This document shows, piece by piece, positions 35,605 to 47,853 of a DNA stretch of 64,000 bases. The stretch lies in contig CP085828.1 in the NCBI GenBank assembly GCA_020809705.1, forward strand, positions 4,216,001 through 4,280,000, read 5' to 3'. A program made the translations under genes and the position numbers. The stretch's first letter is position 1. Each line of letters starts with the position of its first letter. The notes below the pieces were generated by a model. The model saw only the letters and a program-made list of their open reading frames with translations, searched no databases and was not told the DNA's origin. The stretch is from Calonectria ilicicola. Taxonomy: Eukaryota; Ascomycota; Sordariomycetes; Hypocreales; Nectriaceae.

Positions 35605-36344
35605 GTTGAATATCACCAACTAGAATAGCGAATGTGACTAAAGTGTATGGATACTCAAGTCTTGTTGTTTAGAATGATCGAGTCTCAAGAGCAAGGCGTG
35701 GAAGCAATTATTTATCCTTGACGCTGTTCGGTTCAACTTGAGCATCTGTGAGTCAACAGTAGCCAACATCAACAGGTAGTTGCGCCCAAGTGGAGCGCTG
35801 GTATGTTTGACTCAACTTGAGGTAGTAATTGGAGCGTCGGAGCTAAGCATACGAGGCCACTTTTTTTCTTGGCATGAGTTGTGCCGTAATGGGCTCGCAT
35901 CGCGGGGCTGTGTCTATCCCGTCTAGGAAGCAGCCGAACGCTCATGGTAACGGAAATAAGACCTCGACCAATGGAAATTCGGCAGTGGTGTAACGTTGTG
36001 TCCAGACTGCAAGGATATTTGTTAAAGTTGAGAATAAGGCCAGAACATAAGCAGAGTTTTATTGGCTTCCTCTGCAAGGGTCTAAACGAAATATCCGAGA
36101 TTTTTTTCAGCTGAATGCCTTGTGTTGGCCGATTGCATTTTGCCCAATATTTAAAAGATGCATCATCAATAATGACGTCAAATTTCTTATTTTCTTTGCT
36201 TTACCCATTATTTGTATTCTATTTAAAGATTTGAATCATCGTTTATGTGAGGCTAGGATAAACAGGCTAAAGGAAGAAGTCTTGTTGCTCACAATTTTGG
36301 CACTCAGATGCAACAGTTGGTTGCCTCGTGAAGAATCCACGGCC
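35605..36344. other. Intergenic, 0.74 kb
   Basis: Promoter region of the seven-TM gene and AT-rich DNA; no gene seen. Confidence 0.5.
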
Positions 36345-36695
36345 TTAGTCTCCAATGCGATTCAATGAAACAACTTGATCTTTAGTCAAATCAATTCTGT
36401 TCCCATCATGCATGATATATGCAACCAAAGAAAATCCAGAGAATAGTTGCAAATTTCCATCATAGACTTTGATGAAAGCGTCATCGGCAGTAGTATAGCC
36501 TGTCATGGCACTTGCAAGTGTTGAGAAGGCAGCCGTAAAAGCTAATGTGGCCATGGTAAATACCATCCTGACCTTGGAAATAAGTTTCGGGCGAGAGACA
36601 AATTCAGACAGCAACTGGTAGGTGCATGTTACGCTTAGTTCTTCGTACAGGAAAATAATCCAAAATGGAGTGTAACTCGCTGGATTTGTGTTCAT
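36345..36695 (-). pseudogene. Truncated multi-TM membrane protein remnant
   Basis: An ORF of 116 codons resembles the central part of a fungal seven-TM family: FWIIFLYEELSVTCTYQLLS, MATLAFTAAFSTLASAMTGY, then a DGNLQLFSGFSLVAYIMHDG block with a conserved-looking HDG. It stops shortly afterwards at 36345, and I could not find the expected further TM helices downstream. A hydrophobic ORF upstream (37064-36819, minus) might be its N-terminal part but cannot be joined cleanly. A gene with undetected exons remains possible. Confidence 0.42.
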
Positions 36696-37064
36696 GACTG
36701 TTGTAACCCAAGTCGCAAATACTTTTCAAGATACAAAAGCCATTTCCGACACACCCCCACGGCCAATACACTACAGAGGTTTATTGGCCACATTCTAGAT
36801 GTATCAATCTAGAGGGAATCATAAATGATATCCAAAGTCCCACAATACCTCAACCAACTTAACCTGTATGAAAGAAAGGGGGCCAAAAGCTAATGTGATC
36901 TGAAAAAAGTCGTTCGGGGCATACCAACTAAAGCTGTTGGCATATATACTGAATCTAACGCTCTGGAGCAGGCAGTTATGGATGTGGGCAAATCTCTCTA
37001 CACTAACGAATGGATGGTGATACCCAAGAGGAACATACGCCAGAGAGAATAGAAAACCCAGCAT

Positions 37065-37982
37065 TTTGTTTGTGTCAAAACTTTTAAAAATAGCACGTAT
37101 GGGATAAGGTTTCTATATTGACTTAAGTCGAGACTCAGGTAACAGATGGTAATCCATTCTTATTTGGTGGATGTAAACCAAGTGCGATTATGGGATTAAT
37201 CGTTGCAAAATGAGATTTGTTGAAAAAGACGGGCAGGAGCTATAAATACTCCTCGTCAGCACGGGTTGTACGCCAGTGGCTGGCATAATTTCTCGAGTAC
37301 AAGGCTGTGAAGTCGGGCTATGCTATGTGACTCGGCGCAGGACAGTGCAGGACAGCAAATGGTGCAGGCATATCATGATAGCCAAGTGCACCTTTGACTT
37401 TGGTAGACTGCGCACTGCACAACATGACTACTTAGTTGCATTTTTATCTAATTATTCGAGTTCTACTTGCATTTAATCCTCCAAACACTAATATCAAATT
37501 AATGAATTTCTAAGACTACATTTCCTTCACTTGGTCTTTAGCACTTGGTACCTTGTGGCTATTTACATATGATGAGACACGGACAATAACACATTGTTGG
37601 AGATCCCTCTGAGATAACCATGTCGAGATCTTTCTCGGGTCACATGTCTCCTTCATTTATTTCGCCTTATCATGATGTGCACTGGCACCGAACACTACCA
37701 GCCATTGAGATACCAAAAATGGGTTTTTTTTGGCCTAGATCTCTTCTACCCTCGCAAGTTCAAAATTATTGGACTACGGAAGCGTCACGATAACGATCCT
37801 GTCTAACCATGCTAAGGTATTAAGCGGGTAGGTATGTAATAATAAAGCATCGTCTTCACTGGTAATGGCAAAGCGGTTCATTATTGCTGGATAAGACTGT
37901 CGCCAAAAATAAATTGACGAGTAAGAAGGATGTGGGTCCTAATTCCCGACATGTTGTGTGGGCGAGAAATGTCCAAAAAAGA
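37065..37982. other. Intergenic, 0.92 kb
   Basis: AT-rich, no gene seen before the tRNA. Confidence 0.55.
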
Positions 37983-38064
37983 GGGCTCCGCCGGGGTTTG
38001 AACCCGGGGCCTCGTGCAGTTGAGGGTTCCCAAAGCACGAATCATACCACTAGACCACGAAGCC
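37983..38064 (-). tRNA. tRNA-Pro(TGG) with short intron
   Basis: Minus-strand sequence folds as a tRNA: acceptor GGCTTCG pairs with CGGAGCC (one T-G pair) plus discriminator C; the D arm contains the A box TCTAGTGGTATGA; the T arm CCGGGTTCAAACCCCGG carries the B box. The anticodon stem CGTGC/GCACG closes a loop TTTGGG, giving anticodon TGG, interrupted after position 37 by an intron of about 10 bases. The body closely matches yeast tRNA-Pro(UGG). Confidence 0.93.
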
Positions 38065-39782
38065 GCTGTCTCTTCTGTGCTGCTGCGACCAAAAAAGAGA
38101 GCTCATAAGGAATCTTGGAATGCCCAAGCTGTCTCACAGGATTGAGAGCGTTCAACCCAATAATGCAAAAGACAGGTCAGAAGCCCGTAGATTTGTAGGT
38201 GGTATCTCAATTATCACGCAACCTTCCCTTTCAGGCTTCCTCCCAAGATTTGCAAGGTAGTATATCTGATGAGGCGAATGGGCGAGCTCACATTCGACCC
38301 GTCTTCCCTGTAACCCCACACAGCTTTCCCGCTCGAATATATTTACTTCTACGTTATTCAGTCGCGCTCTGCCCCGTTTTATGTCTTCCGCTTCATTCCT
38401 CGAGCTTTCTTTTCAGATGTCATTACAATCGGGCGATCAAATTGAGTCATTAGATGCACCGCCAAAGCATAGATTGTGAAAGATGGACAAAATCGGGATA
38501 GCTCCCGAAACCGAGACCGAGTAAACCGAGAGAGAACCGAGACCGGTAACGAATGGATACATCAATTGTCTGTGACCTTCCTTCCTCCTACTATTCATTC
38601 TACTTTTCGTGGAGTACTTGTATTTTAACCGCTCTTTTTTATTCATGTCTTGGATTAGGTATTTTCCAAGCTTGATCTGGTCCGGGGAATTGAACCGAGG
38701 TCGACCCATAAATTTACTATCCAAACGGCTACAATGGTTTGAGAGCACGCCCGATCGCGGCATCTAGTAAAACAAGGTTATTTTAAAAAGAAGATACTTA
38801 ATTTCGCATTAGTCATGATGGAATTTCGTAACAAATCCAAAAGGGCAACTGTCAAGGCGCTGGTGTGGATTCCACCCCACAAGCATGGTCATTGAGTTCA
38901 TCTACCCTACAAGAACCAACTTCGCTTGGAAGGAAATCTGGAATCTTCTTTCATGATTGGAGATGGCATGAATTCTTGAAGACCCCAATAATAAAAAATG
39001 TCCAGTTTTGTGATTTTAGCTTAGTTGGATGCGAAAATGAATTTTTTTCTCTCACGTATTGATCATCTCGTTGTTGTCCCTGCCAAGCTATCGCTAGGCA
39101 GACATGATGGTCTTATCTTATGTCAGTACAGACCTCCATTCATGAAACCCTGCGACGCGTTCATAATGTGGCACAATTTGGACAATTGAGCATACGTAGT
39201 GGCTTAAAACGCGCAATCAGGTTTATCGTGCATAAAGGTGGCTGACTCAAAAGCGGTGATTGGTTTTCTTTTGCAAATCCCTGCAGCCCTACGGCTCCTT
39301 GGGGCCGACCTGGGTGAAGATTTGCTGTCATCTTGCGCAATCCACCCTTCGATTCGTTGGAAGATAGCCCCAATGTAAGATGATGTCGCATGGCCAAACC
39401 GAAAGCGGGCCCACGGATAAACAACTTGATTCAGTGAGGGAAACTCGCTAGATTGATTGATTGATTTCGAAGGGGCTGGGTACTCGGTTAGGTTGCGTGC
39501 CGAGTAAGCGCTTGCGGCTGAGCTCTCCAGGGGTCTGATCCTTAGCTGGAAATTGAAGGTAACGAGATGGGGACAGAAATTTTGGTGGATTGACGTAACC
39601 CATGCCAATCCAGCCCAGTACTAAACCAGCTGGTCGCGGACATCTCTTAGCTCCTTGTTGAGTGGGCCCGATCACTCAGTCTTCCCTTTCCCCGCCCAGG
39701 GCTCGACCACGTTGAACTCAGTTCCTTGGAGTTTACTGATCCTGTTCTAACGGTTGACGTTGGTTCAAAAACGCGCTCCAAC
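38065..39782. other. Intergenic, 1.7 kb
   Basis: No supported gene. A degenerate ACCGAGA repeat patch occurs at 38500-38550. ORFs of 108 and 134 codons on the minus strand have no domain or splice partners. Confidence 0.5.
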
Positions 39783-42700
39783 ATGTCCGGAATGCGGACG
39801 GTGAAGCGGTTGGTGGTTCTGATTGATGGGGCGGAGCAGCGGGAAGCCAAGAGTACGTCCAACCCCACACTTTGTGCGCCCCGGAAGTCTTTGCTGACGG
39901 TGAATTTCGTATCCAGAGGATGGTCCCCAGAACCAGTCAAGCATTCAGAGGCTGAAGCAGCTGGTCCGCGAAGGCGCATGCCCATCGGGAGGGGCCCTAG
40001 TGCAAATTCCAAAGTACTATGTTGCCACGGCCAGCGCTGCCAAATTGAGCGACAGGTTCATGAGCAGGAATGCAACAGATGAGACTACTGACCTTATCAA
40101 AACCATCGTCAAGGATATCTGCTACACGCTTGAGCACTCCCAAGACGAGCTTTGGCTATATGGATCTGGCCACGGTGCATTCGTGGCGCGCGCCGTTGCT
40201 GGCGTTGTGCACCGAATGGGCCTCCCTAAGAGGGAGCTTGCTGACTACGATGAGCTTTTCGAAGCCACATGTGGCCTTATCAAGGCGGAAATGGAGGAAG
40301 ACTTAATACATGGGCCGCAACTGAAGCAGAAAATTCGAAGCCAAGCGGATGCACCTCCCCGGATCCCATTTGTTGGTCTCTTTGACACTGTCAAACTTGC
40401 CTCAACCAAGACGCCTTTTGACATCTCGTTTGTGCCCCCAATCGAGACATTACGGCACGCTCTGGCCATGAATGAAAACCGCTCTTCTCGAACACCAGAG
40501 CTGATTGAGATTCCTGATAATATTAATATGGAAAAGAAGTCGCTTGTGCAGGCCTGGTTTTTGGGCACATCCGATGACATGTGTGGAGGAACTGCTCATG
40601 ACGGACTATCCCTTTACCCACTCCAATGGATTACACTTGAGAGTATATTTGCTGGCCTTAGCTTGAGTTCTCTGGAGAAACCGACTGCCGGCGAAAACCC
40701 TATGGCCCTAATATTTCCCCAGTATGCCGGTCGACAGCCAGATCTTGATGGCTCCGAAGAAATCGAGTGGCACATTCGATACTCCAACGGCCACAAAATC
40801 AGCATGTTCGATCTTCAGAGTACCCATGCGGTAAACCCAGCAAAAGGTGGCGATATCCACAGCATAAAACTTAATTCCGACCGCTTCTCTCGTACATCTA
40901 GCCGCAAGATTTTCGGACCAGATGGCCTCAAAGGCTGGTCTACAGACAGTATGGCGCTTTTTGGACATTTTATGGCTCGACTAACTCGCTGCAGACCCTA
41001 ATGGAACAATAATTCATGCTTCTGTGTTTTGCGTTCTCGATAGAAACCAACGATACCTTGAACTTCCCGCATTGAAACCTCTGACAAAGCAAATTACGAC
41101 CTTTCAAGATTCAGGCTTGGCTGAAACCGACGCATTACTCGCACCATGGCTCAAAGACATGGAGTTGCAAGCAAGCGGCGTTACAGCTTTCCGAATTTTG
41201 GTCTGCGGCAAAACCGGAGTCGGTAAATCGACACTAATTAACAAGGTATTTGGTGTTGAAATGACGGAAGAATCGCTCTCGTATGACCAAGGTGTACATG
41301 ATATCAATGTAGCTTTTGAGTCTCCCAAACACCCCGGATTGCTCATTCACGACTCCAGAGGTTGGCAGGCTGGCAGCGATACAGAGCTTGAATTGATCGC
41401 AAAATTCTTGAGACATCGCGCATTCCAACAAGATCCCGCAGAGGCCCTGCACGTTATTTGGTGGGTGTTATTCCTTTCGTTGTCGATTTTATCACTGACA
41501 TGACTGCTACAGGTTCTGCGTGGATGCCGATGTGAGTCGAATCGAGGAGGCTGATAAAAGAACTTTTGCAACCATCGCGCAATTTTCGAACCAGGTCCCC
41601 GTATTTGTAGTCGGAACCAAAAAAGACAAACTCACCGGATATCGCAAGATGCAGTTTTTGGAAGAGCTCATGGAGAAGACAGACGATTACAAGGAAGCGA
41701 AGCGACTCGCAGAAGAGAAGGCGAACAAGGTGGCAGACGACCAGTTCGCCGAACTCAGAAATCAACTATCCCAAATCGAGCACTACAAGGCCGATGGATA
41801 CTGCTGCCTTTCCAAAAGTGAGTTCTTGCTCGCTCCATGATGGTATAATTCAGCCTTTCTAACATGTCTTAGATGACGAAGCGGGCATTAAAGATCTCCT
41901 CTCTCAAACCCTCGGACTTATTGTCGACGAAAGAGTACGTCTGTTTTGCGTCGCGGCACAAGTCGTTGATGTTGAACAGAAAATCAGCTCGGCCATCACG
42001 GAATGCATGAGACTGGGAACGCACGCCATTCGAACCGCCGCCGTACCTTTGCCATTTTCGGGCCTCATCGGAACCCCAACGGTATCTCGTCTCATTTGCG
42101 AGCACGTCTTGCAATGCTTCGGCTTCCCCAAAACAACCCCTGACGAGATTGAGAAGATTATGTCGGACATTGTCATGGGGAACTTGAAGAAGTTTTTGCA
42201 GGTATCTCTGACGCACTTTGCCGTCATCGGCGCAATCACTTTGGGCGCTGCGATCCCCACGGCGGGCATTGGTGCAGTTGTCGGTGCTGTGGGTTGTTTA
42301 TGGGGACAGCCACCGACTGCAAGGATGCTTCTCAAGTGTTCCTGTGACATGATCTTAATCTTGGAGCGTTCCTTCCGGTATGGGGGTAAATACGTGTCAG
42401 TAAAAGAGATTGAAGGAGCCGCGAGATACTATACGAAAACCACTGTCAAGACCTTTTCCGGCAAAGAGAAGATCTTGCAAGAACTAGTACACGAAGAAAT
42501 CGACCAGCTAATTCCACTTAAAAAAGTCACTATCGGTTTCAAATTCAACAAGCTACGAAGCAACATTGAGGAAATCATTTATAGGAACCGTTTTGGTGGA
42601 TCTCAGGATTACAAATCTGTTCGAAGTTCCTCTAGCCTTGCACTGAGTGGCTCGGAAAAGGTTGCCGAACTTGTTGGCTCGACAAACATTATTGCTGAAC

Positions 42701-43062
42701 TACCAGGTGACATGGCTAACCTCACCTTCGCCAAGGAGCTAGACGCGGAGAGGCCAATTGCCGAGTTGGGTTCAGAGAAACCCCCGCTGGAGCTGGATTC
42801 AGTTGAAGTGTCTACATCTCCAACAAGTCGTGGTGGAAGCCCGCTAGGGACAACAATAACAGAGACCACCACAATAACTATTCCATCTATCCATAAGACG
42901 GCATCGGAGCTCGCTGTGCCACCGCCCGAGCTCGAAGGCGACACTTTGATTGGTGGCCCGAGAGCCGAGTTGGAGGCTCCTGTTGCCAAAGTCAAGGAGG
43001 GAGGCTCACGCTGGTCAAAGCTGTCATCGTGGAAACTTGGCAAGAAGTCAAAGACGAAATAG
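39783..43062 (+). CDS. DUF2235-like hydrolase-GTPase fusion protein
   Basis: A 1020-residue protein in five exons: 39783-39852, 39917-40948, 40995-41460, 41513-41817 and 41873-43062. Residues 8-400 resemble DUF2235 (Tle1-like alpha/beta hydrolase): LVVLIDGAEQ, LYGSGHGAFVARAVAG, FVGLFDTVKLAS, QAWFLGTSDDMCGG and GTIIHASVF. The nucleophile elbow reads G-S-G-H-G (106-110), where GFSRG is usual, so the serine is displaced. Residues 430-640 are a G domain: GKTGVGKST (439-447), DSRG (487-490) and TKKD (558-561). A hydrophobic GAAIPTAGIGAVVGAVG segment near 740-760 resembles DUF697-type GTPase tails. The end has AEL/ELD-rich repeats and a basic KKSKTK tail. The 46-base intron 40949-40994 (branch GACTAAC) removes the stop that otherwise splits the domains. 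Confidence 0.83.
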
Positions 43063-43774
43063 AAGATTGCTGGTGGGAGATCCAGGATAGTACACGATTG
43101 AATGAGCTGGTTTGGGGTATATAATTTTTTGGTTGCATTATACACGCAACCGGGTAATTAGAAATACAGTACAACTTTTGAGAGACTGCTCGTCCGCGAT
43201 TTTCCCCCAGGATTCTCCAGCTAAGTGAATAGCATATACTGGACCTTTACAGATATAAAAATAATATAATGTTCAAATAAATAAACAAGAAAATAAGTTA
43301 GGAAATAAGATTATTTAGATATTTTCTTGGTCATTTTCGCTATTGCATTGATGTCTTTGGTTTTGAAGGTGAATGAGTAACAAATTCACGGGTTTCTCAG
43401 AGGAGCCTGAATAAACAAGATTGCGGGATAACGAATGCAGGACAATTCCGGTGCACCCCCGACTAGCACTTGACTCTGCCCAAAGAGGTAGATATTCGAG
43501 ACGCTGGAAGCCCCGCCCCCGCACTATTGCAGATTGCGCTAGAGCAACCCACTCAGCTCCCGAGCGCTCCCCTATCTGACTCGGCCCAGATGAGAGGGTC
43601 CTGGGCTGAGTATCGAGCTGAGTATCCAGTATTGCGTCGGATTTGTGGACCGGTTACATAGGCCTGAGTAAAGATATAATGGCTTGATACTCAACTCTGA
43701 CCTTCAAGTCTCCTCACTATCCATCCCCGTCGTTGTATTTTCATATTCGACTTGTGTTTGCGCTATATCTCAAC
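43063..43774. other. Intergenic, 0.71 kb
   Basis: No gene. A single transposon-like end lies at 43164-43190; the rest is AT-rich then promoter. Confidence 0.55.
43164..43190. repeat. Possible solo MITE end
   Basis: TACAGTACAACTTTTGAGAG followed by ACTGCTC resembles the 28-bp MITE termini (TACAATACAACCCTTGAGAG). A matching second end was not found within 600 bases, although an AAATAAATAAA-rich stretch follows. Confidence 0.3.
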
Positions 43775-45281
43775 ATGGCTAACCGAGGAAAAACCCTTGA
43801 CCGGGAGGTCTTCTCCATCAACGATCTCAAGGAGAAGGCCTCTAAGAAGCTTCCCAAGATGTACAAAGGTAGGCATTTGGTATTTACCATTGATATATTT
43901 TTTTAACCTGAGTGAATAGAATTTTATAACGAGGGAGCGATGGATTTAATCACGTAAGTCTAAAACTAACCGGTTAGTGTGGAGTGCTAATGGAGACTTG
44001 GATCTAGAGTCAAGGATAACGAAAATGCTTATGATCGCTACAAACTTCGCCCAAGAATCCTCCGGGATGTGTCTGGGCTGGATACTTCGACAGTCATTTT
44101 TGGAACCAAGGTGACTTTTCCCTTTGGATTTTCGCCTGCTGCCTGCCATAAACTCGCCCACCCCGAAGGCGAAGTTGCTACTTCAAAGGCTGCCGCCGAT
44201 GCAGGTATTTGTATGGCTTTATCAGCATACGCCACCAGCTCTCTTGAGGAGGTAGGAGCTGAAGGTAAAGGAAACCCCTACATAATGCAATTTAGTATCC
44301 TTAAGAACCGTGCCATTACTAAGCAGATACTGGAGCGTGCCGAGAGTAAGTTCAACAATCGTGCACTGACATATATGACAAGCGGCTCATGGTTTTTGCT
44401 TTTATAGAGGCAGGCTACAAGGCAGTAATGATGACCGTGGATGCTCCAATGCTGGGACGGCGGTTAAACGAATTTCGGAATTCTTTTGGCTTGCCGGAGG
44501 GTCTCGGATATCCTAATATCGCTCCCGGGTCTGATATGAGCAACTTAGAAGATCAGGGAGCTGATATGGCTTATGGTGAGTTTAAATTTAGACCTGAGGG
44601 AATATGTCGCTGATGAGCTTATTTTAGAGGATGCCATTGAGTGGGCAGAAGCTATTGCTTGGATCAGAAGCGTCACAAAGCTGAATATCTGGTTGAAAGG
44701 AGGTACAGTAAACACAACACGAGACTTTACAATTTTATGGAAATCTAATGCAAGTTTTAGTATACACTGCCGAAGACGTAGCTTTGGCGATCCAGCATGG
44801 CGTTGATGGCATTCTCATCTCTAACCACGGAGGCCGTCAGTTGGATGGAGTTCCAGCAACACTAGACGCTCTTCGTGAATGCGCTCCAGTTGCTAAGGGA
44901 AAAGTCAAGATCGCTGTAGATGGAGGAATCCGCCGCGGAACGGATATTTTCAAAGCTATTGCTTTGGGTGCAGATTATTGCTTCGCTGGACGTATTCCTA
45001 TTTGGGGCTTGGCTGTATGTTCTGTCGACTGAATCTGGCCGTGTGAATCTTCAAGTTGCTTACGATTTTATAGTATAACGGATCCAAGGGAGTACAGCTT
45101 GCTATAAATCTCTTGCTTGAGGAGTTTAGGTTGGCCATGGCATTGACTGGGTTAGTATCAGACCTCCTTTATTAACACATGAAGCTAATGTTGGAATCTG
45201 CGTAGCTGCAAGACGGTCAAGGATATTAACAAAAGCCACCTGTCCTTGCTACAATCGAATGGAATATTGTCGAAGCTCTGA
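43775..45281 (+). CDS. FMN-dependent alpha-hydroxyacid oxidase/dehydrogenase
   Basis: A 371-residue TIM-barrel flavoenzyme of the glycolate oxidase/L-lactate oxidase family, oxidising L-2-hydroxyacids to 2-oxoacids. Eight exons: 43775-43868, 43920-43953, 44008-44345, 44408-44575, 44628-44702, 44761-45014, 45074-45150 and 45206-45281. Motifs are FYNEGAMDLIT near the N-terminus, RPRILRDVSGLDTSTVIFG, KAVMMTVDAPMLGRRLNE, the catalytic ISNHGGRQLDG (His/Arg), and VDGGIRRGTDIFKAIALGA plus GRIPIWGLAYNG for FMN phosphate. Seven introns of 51-62 bases in one gene is the highest number here along with the transporter and regulator. Likely cytosolic or peroxisomal; the C-terminus SKL matches a PTS1 signal, favouring peroxisomes. 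Confidence 0.9.
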
Positions 45282-45637
45282 GTCTGTGGAGGAGAATTGA
45301 GTTGGATGTTGATGTAAACATTTAGAAGAACAGAATAAAAGAGTTGAAAGTCTATCTAGCAGAACTTCTCAGAAACATGAAAAATGAGCTGTAGAGGGAA
45401 ATAGAAGCGAAGAATTCTCGACTATTCCATTTTGAGTTTGTAAAAGCGACATTACCTTTAGAGAAATTTTATTGATTAGCCATCCCAAAATTAGTATTGA
45501 TTATTTTATGTTTAGTTCATTCCTGCAATAAGTCATGTCAGCAGTGAGTGAAGAGGCAAAGAAACGACATACTATTATTTCAATTTGTGTTTATTGATCG
45601 ACATCAACTACTTCAGTCTCATTTAGATAACTAAACT
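45282..45637. other. Intergenic between convergent genes
   Basis: 356 AT-rich bases, no gene seen. Confidence 0.55.
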
Positions 45638-47327
45638 CTAGCCAAAAATAGTCTGATACCACTTGGTAGGTTTGCCCGTAGACTCAGCTTCTGCAAGCTC
45701 CTGCAGGCCAGTGTGGAGATCAACTTGATCCGATGGGATCATCCAAGGTTCGTCACGGGCGACCAACAACTTATGCCCAAAATAAAAACCTGCCAGAATT
45801 GGGATACAGACATAAGACGTAATAAAGTTGGACGTTTGCCACTGCCCATCCAGAAAGTTCGCGAACCCATTCAATAGTAGAAGTAAAGTAAAAATGCTGC
45901 CGCAGATGTAAGAGGCATAGGGCTGCAACTTAGAACGATAGGGCAAATCAGTAACGCCTTGAGCGAACGTCGCCTTGCGAAAGCGAATGTAAATTATACA
46001 AACGCAAATCCAGCTGAGAAAGCCAGTGCTGTTTGTCAGGTTGACGAACCAGTTGAAGACGGTAGATCCTTTCTGGTCAACATTGAGGTAGGCCAACAGT
46101 GAGAAGAGACTACTGCTGGCAAGCGCAACGTATGGGACACCTGATGGTGTGCATCGCTGAAAGACTTTGGGAGCATTTCCAGAAACCGCCATTGAATACA
46201 GAGATCGAGTGGCGAGATAGAGAAAAGAATTTCCCGCAGACCAAGCAGAAAGAAGGATGACGGCATTGATGACAGAGTCCAACCCCTTCATACCGGCATT
46301 TTTCGCTGCAATCGCCCAGGGAGACGAGCCAGCACCACTTCCGCCACCCAGCAATCGCTCATCATTACTGGCAATGATCAAGCCGATGAAGAAAGAGCCC
46401 AGAACATAAAATACCAACAAACGGTAGAAGAATCGTTTTCCGGCCTTGGGAAGGTCTTTGCGAGGATTCTTCATTTCTCCAGCCGTTACAACTGAGTATG
46501 GTAAGCGATTTGATGTAAGCAGAAAGGTTATGGGGTTGAATACCTAAAAGTTCTGGAGCAAAGGCGAATGCATAAACGGAAAAGCAAAGAGTCGCAACGA
46601 ACCCAACCAGCCGACCGACATCACCGGACACAATGTAAGCATTCACAGCACCAGGATCGTTATAGTATTTAAAACCAATGACTTCGTGCGTAGGCCCACC
46701 ACCACATGTGATGACCAAAGCCATGATCAGCATCCCCATGATGCCAATGACTTTGGTTGAAGCGAACCAGAACTCAGTTTCTCCATATACAGATACAGGG
46801 AAACAATTTAGGCCCACGATGATGACAAACATCAGCGTAATCCAGACGGCAATGTGGACATGGGTATCCCAATATTGAATCACAAGGGAAGCAGCAGTGA
46901 TTTCCCCCGGCACAGTAATAGAAAAGATATACCAGTATATCCAGCCAAGGGCAAAACCAAAGCTCCTAGAGTGGAAGCGATTGGCAAAATAGGCCATGGT
47001 GCAACCGGGTACGGGTAGGTAGGCGCTCATCTCTGTGGTGGCAGTAACAATTCCGTATACTAGAATGGTGAAGATGCTGTATGACATGAAGAGAAACAGA
47101 GGGCCGCCCATTCGGAGAGCCTGACCTGAGCCAACAAAAAGACTTGTGCCAATGGTTCCTCCCAGGGCAATCATTTGGCTGTGGCGAGATTTGAGGCCAC
47201 GATGAGTGTCGACATGGGTAAGGCGTCTAACCTCTCCCAGCTCAACCGTATCCTGCTTCTCCAAGTCATTTTTGGCATCTGGGTCAAATTTTGACTCCTT
47301 TTCATCTGTGGGACTAGAATGCATCAT
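45638..47327 (-). CDS. Amino-acid permease (AAT/YAT family)
   Basis: A 545-residue APC-superfamily permease with about twelve TM segments. Exons (minus) are 47327-46544 and 46491-45638. The family signature is RHSQMIALGGTIGTSLFVGS in TM1; others are PVPGCTMAYFANRF, ALGWIYWYIFSITVPGEITA, FAFAPELLVVTAGEMKNPRK (restored across the 52-base intron) and SAWSAGNSFLYLATRSLY. Two ATGs are adjacent at 47327 and 47324. It is divergent from the D-amino-acid oxidase gene across 526 bases, so it may import that enzyme's substrates. Confidence 0.92.
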
Positions 47328-47853
47328 GCAAAAATAGATAAATGAATAAGGGACTGGTTTAAAGTAAGAATCAGGGTGAAGGTAGTGATTTAGTCCTACT
47401 TCGAACCATTGGAACGCGGCGGGCCGGGTCACTTTATACGAGCACCTACGTACAATTAAGTACACCCATCTGCTCATATTTCGTACCATCTACGCAAACT
47501 ATCAGAGCATGTTGAGCCATGAAGAACCCTAGAGCTGAGTCAATAGATAGCAACCGTTGAACCTTCGGGCTGATAAGTGCCTTGGCTGATAGTCTTGGTT
47601 GTGCAGTGCTAGCGTCGATAGAACAACCGATTTGGCCTAATTTCTGCGGGGTAGGACTGGGGTTGGGGATGGTCATCCTGGTGGTTAGTTTGACTCGGCT
47701 CTGTAGTTTATCTAGAGCCGAGTCATGGGCTCAGTTGCTGTACCTTTGAACTATGGTTGGGGTCGTCACTGATAAGAAATAGGGTCCTTCGTTATAGGAT
47801 TTCTTTGATTTGAAGACCCAGAATCCTTGCGTTGCTTCTTCTTGTTCTTCATC
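47328..47853. promoter_or_regulatory. Divergent intergenic promoter, permease/D-amino-acid oxidase
   Basis: 526 bases between divergent starts. A perfect ACTCGGCTCT...AGAGCCGAGT inverted pair lies at about 47693-47725 and could be a regulator site; no gene seen. Confidence 0.4.

Noticed and set aside
38437..38763. Minus-strand ORF and tRNA-like GGTTCAATTCC stretch
   Set aside because: The T-arm-like piece has no matching acceptor or anticodon stem; the ORF has no domain.
39204..39608. 134-codon minus-strand ORF
   Set aside because: No domain or splice continuation; lies in the promoter of the DUF2235-GTPase gene.
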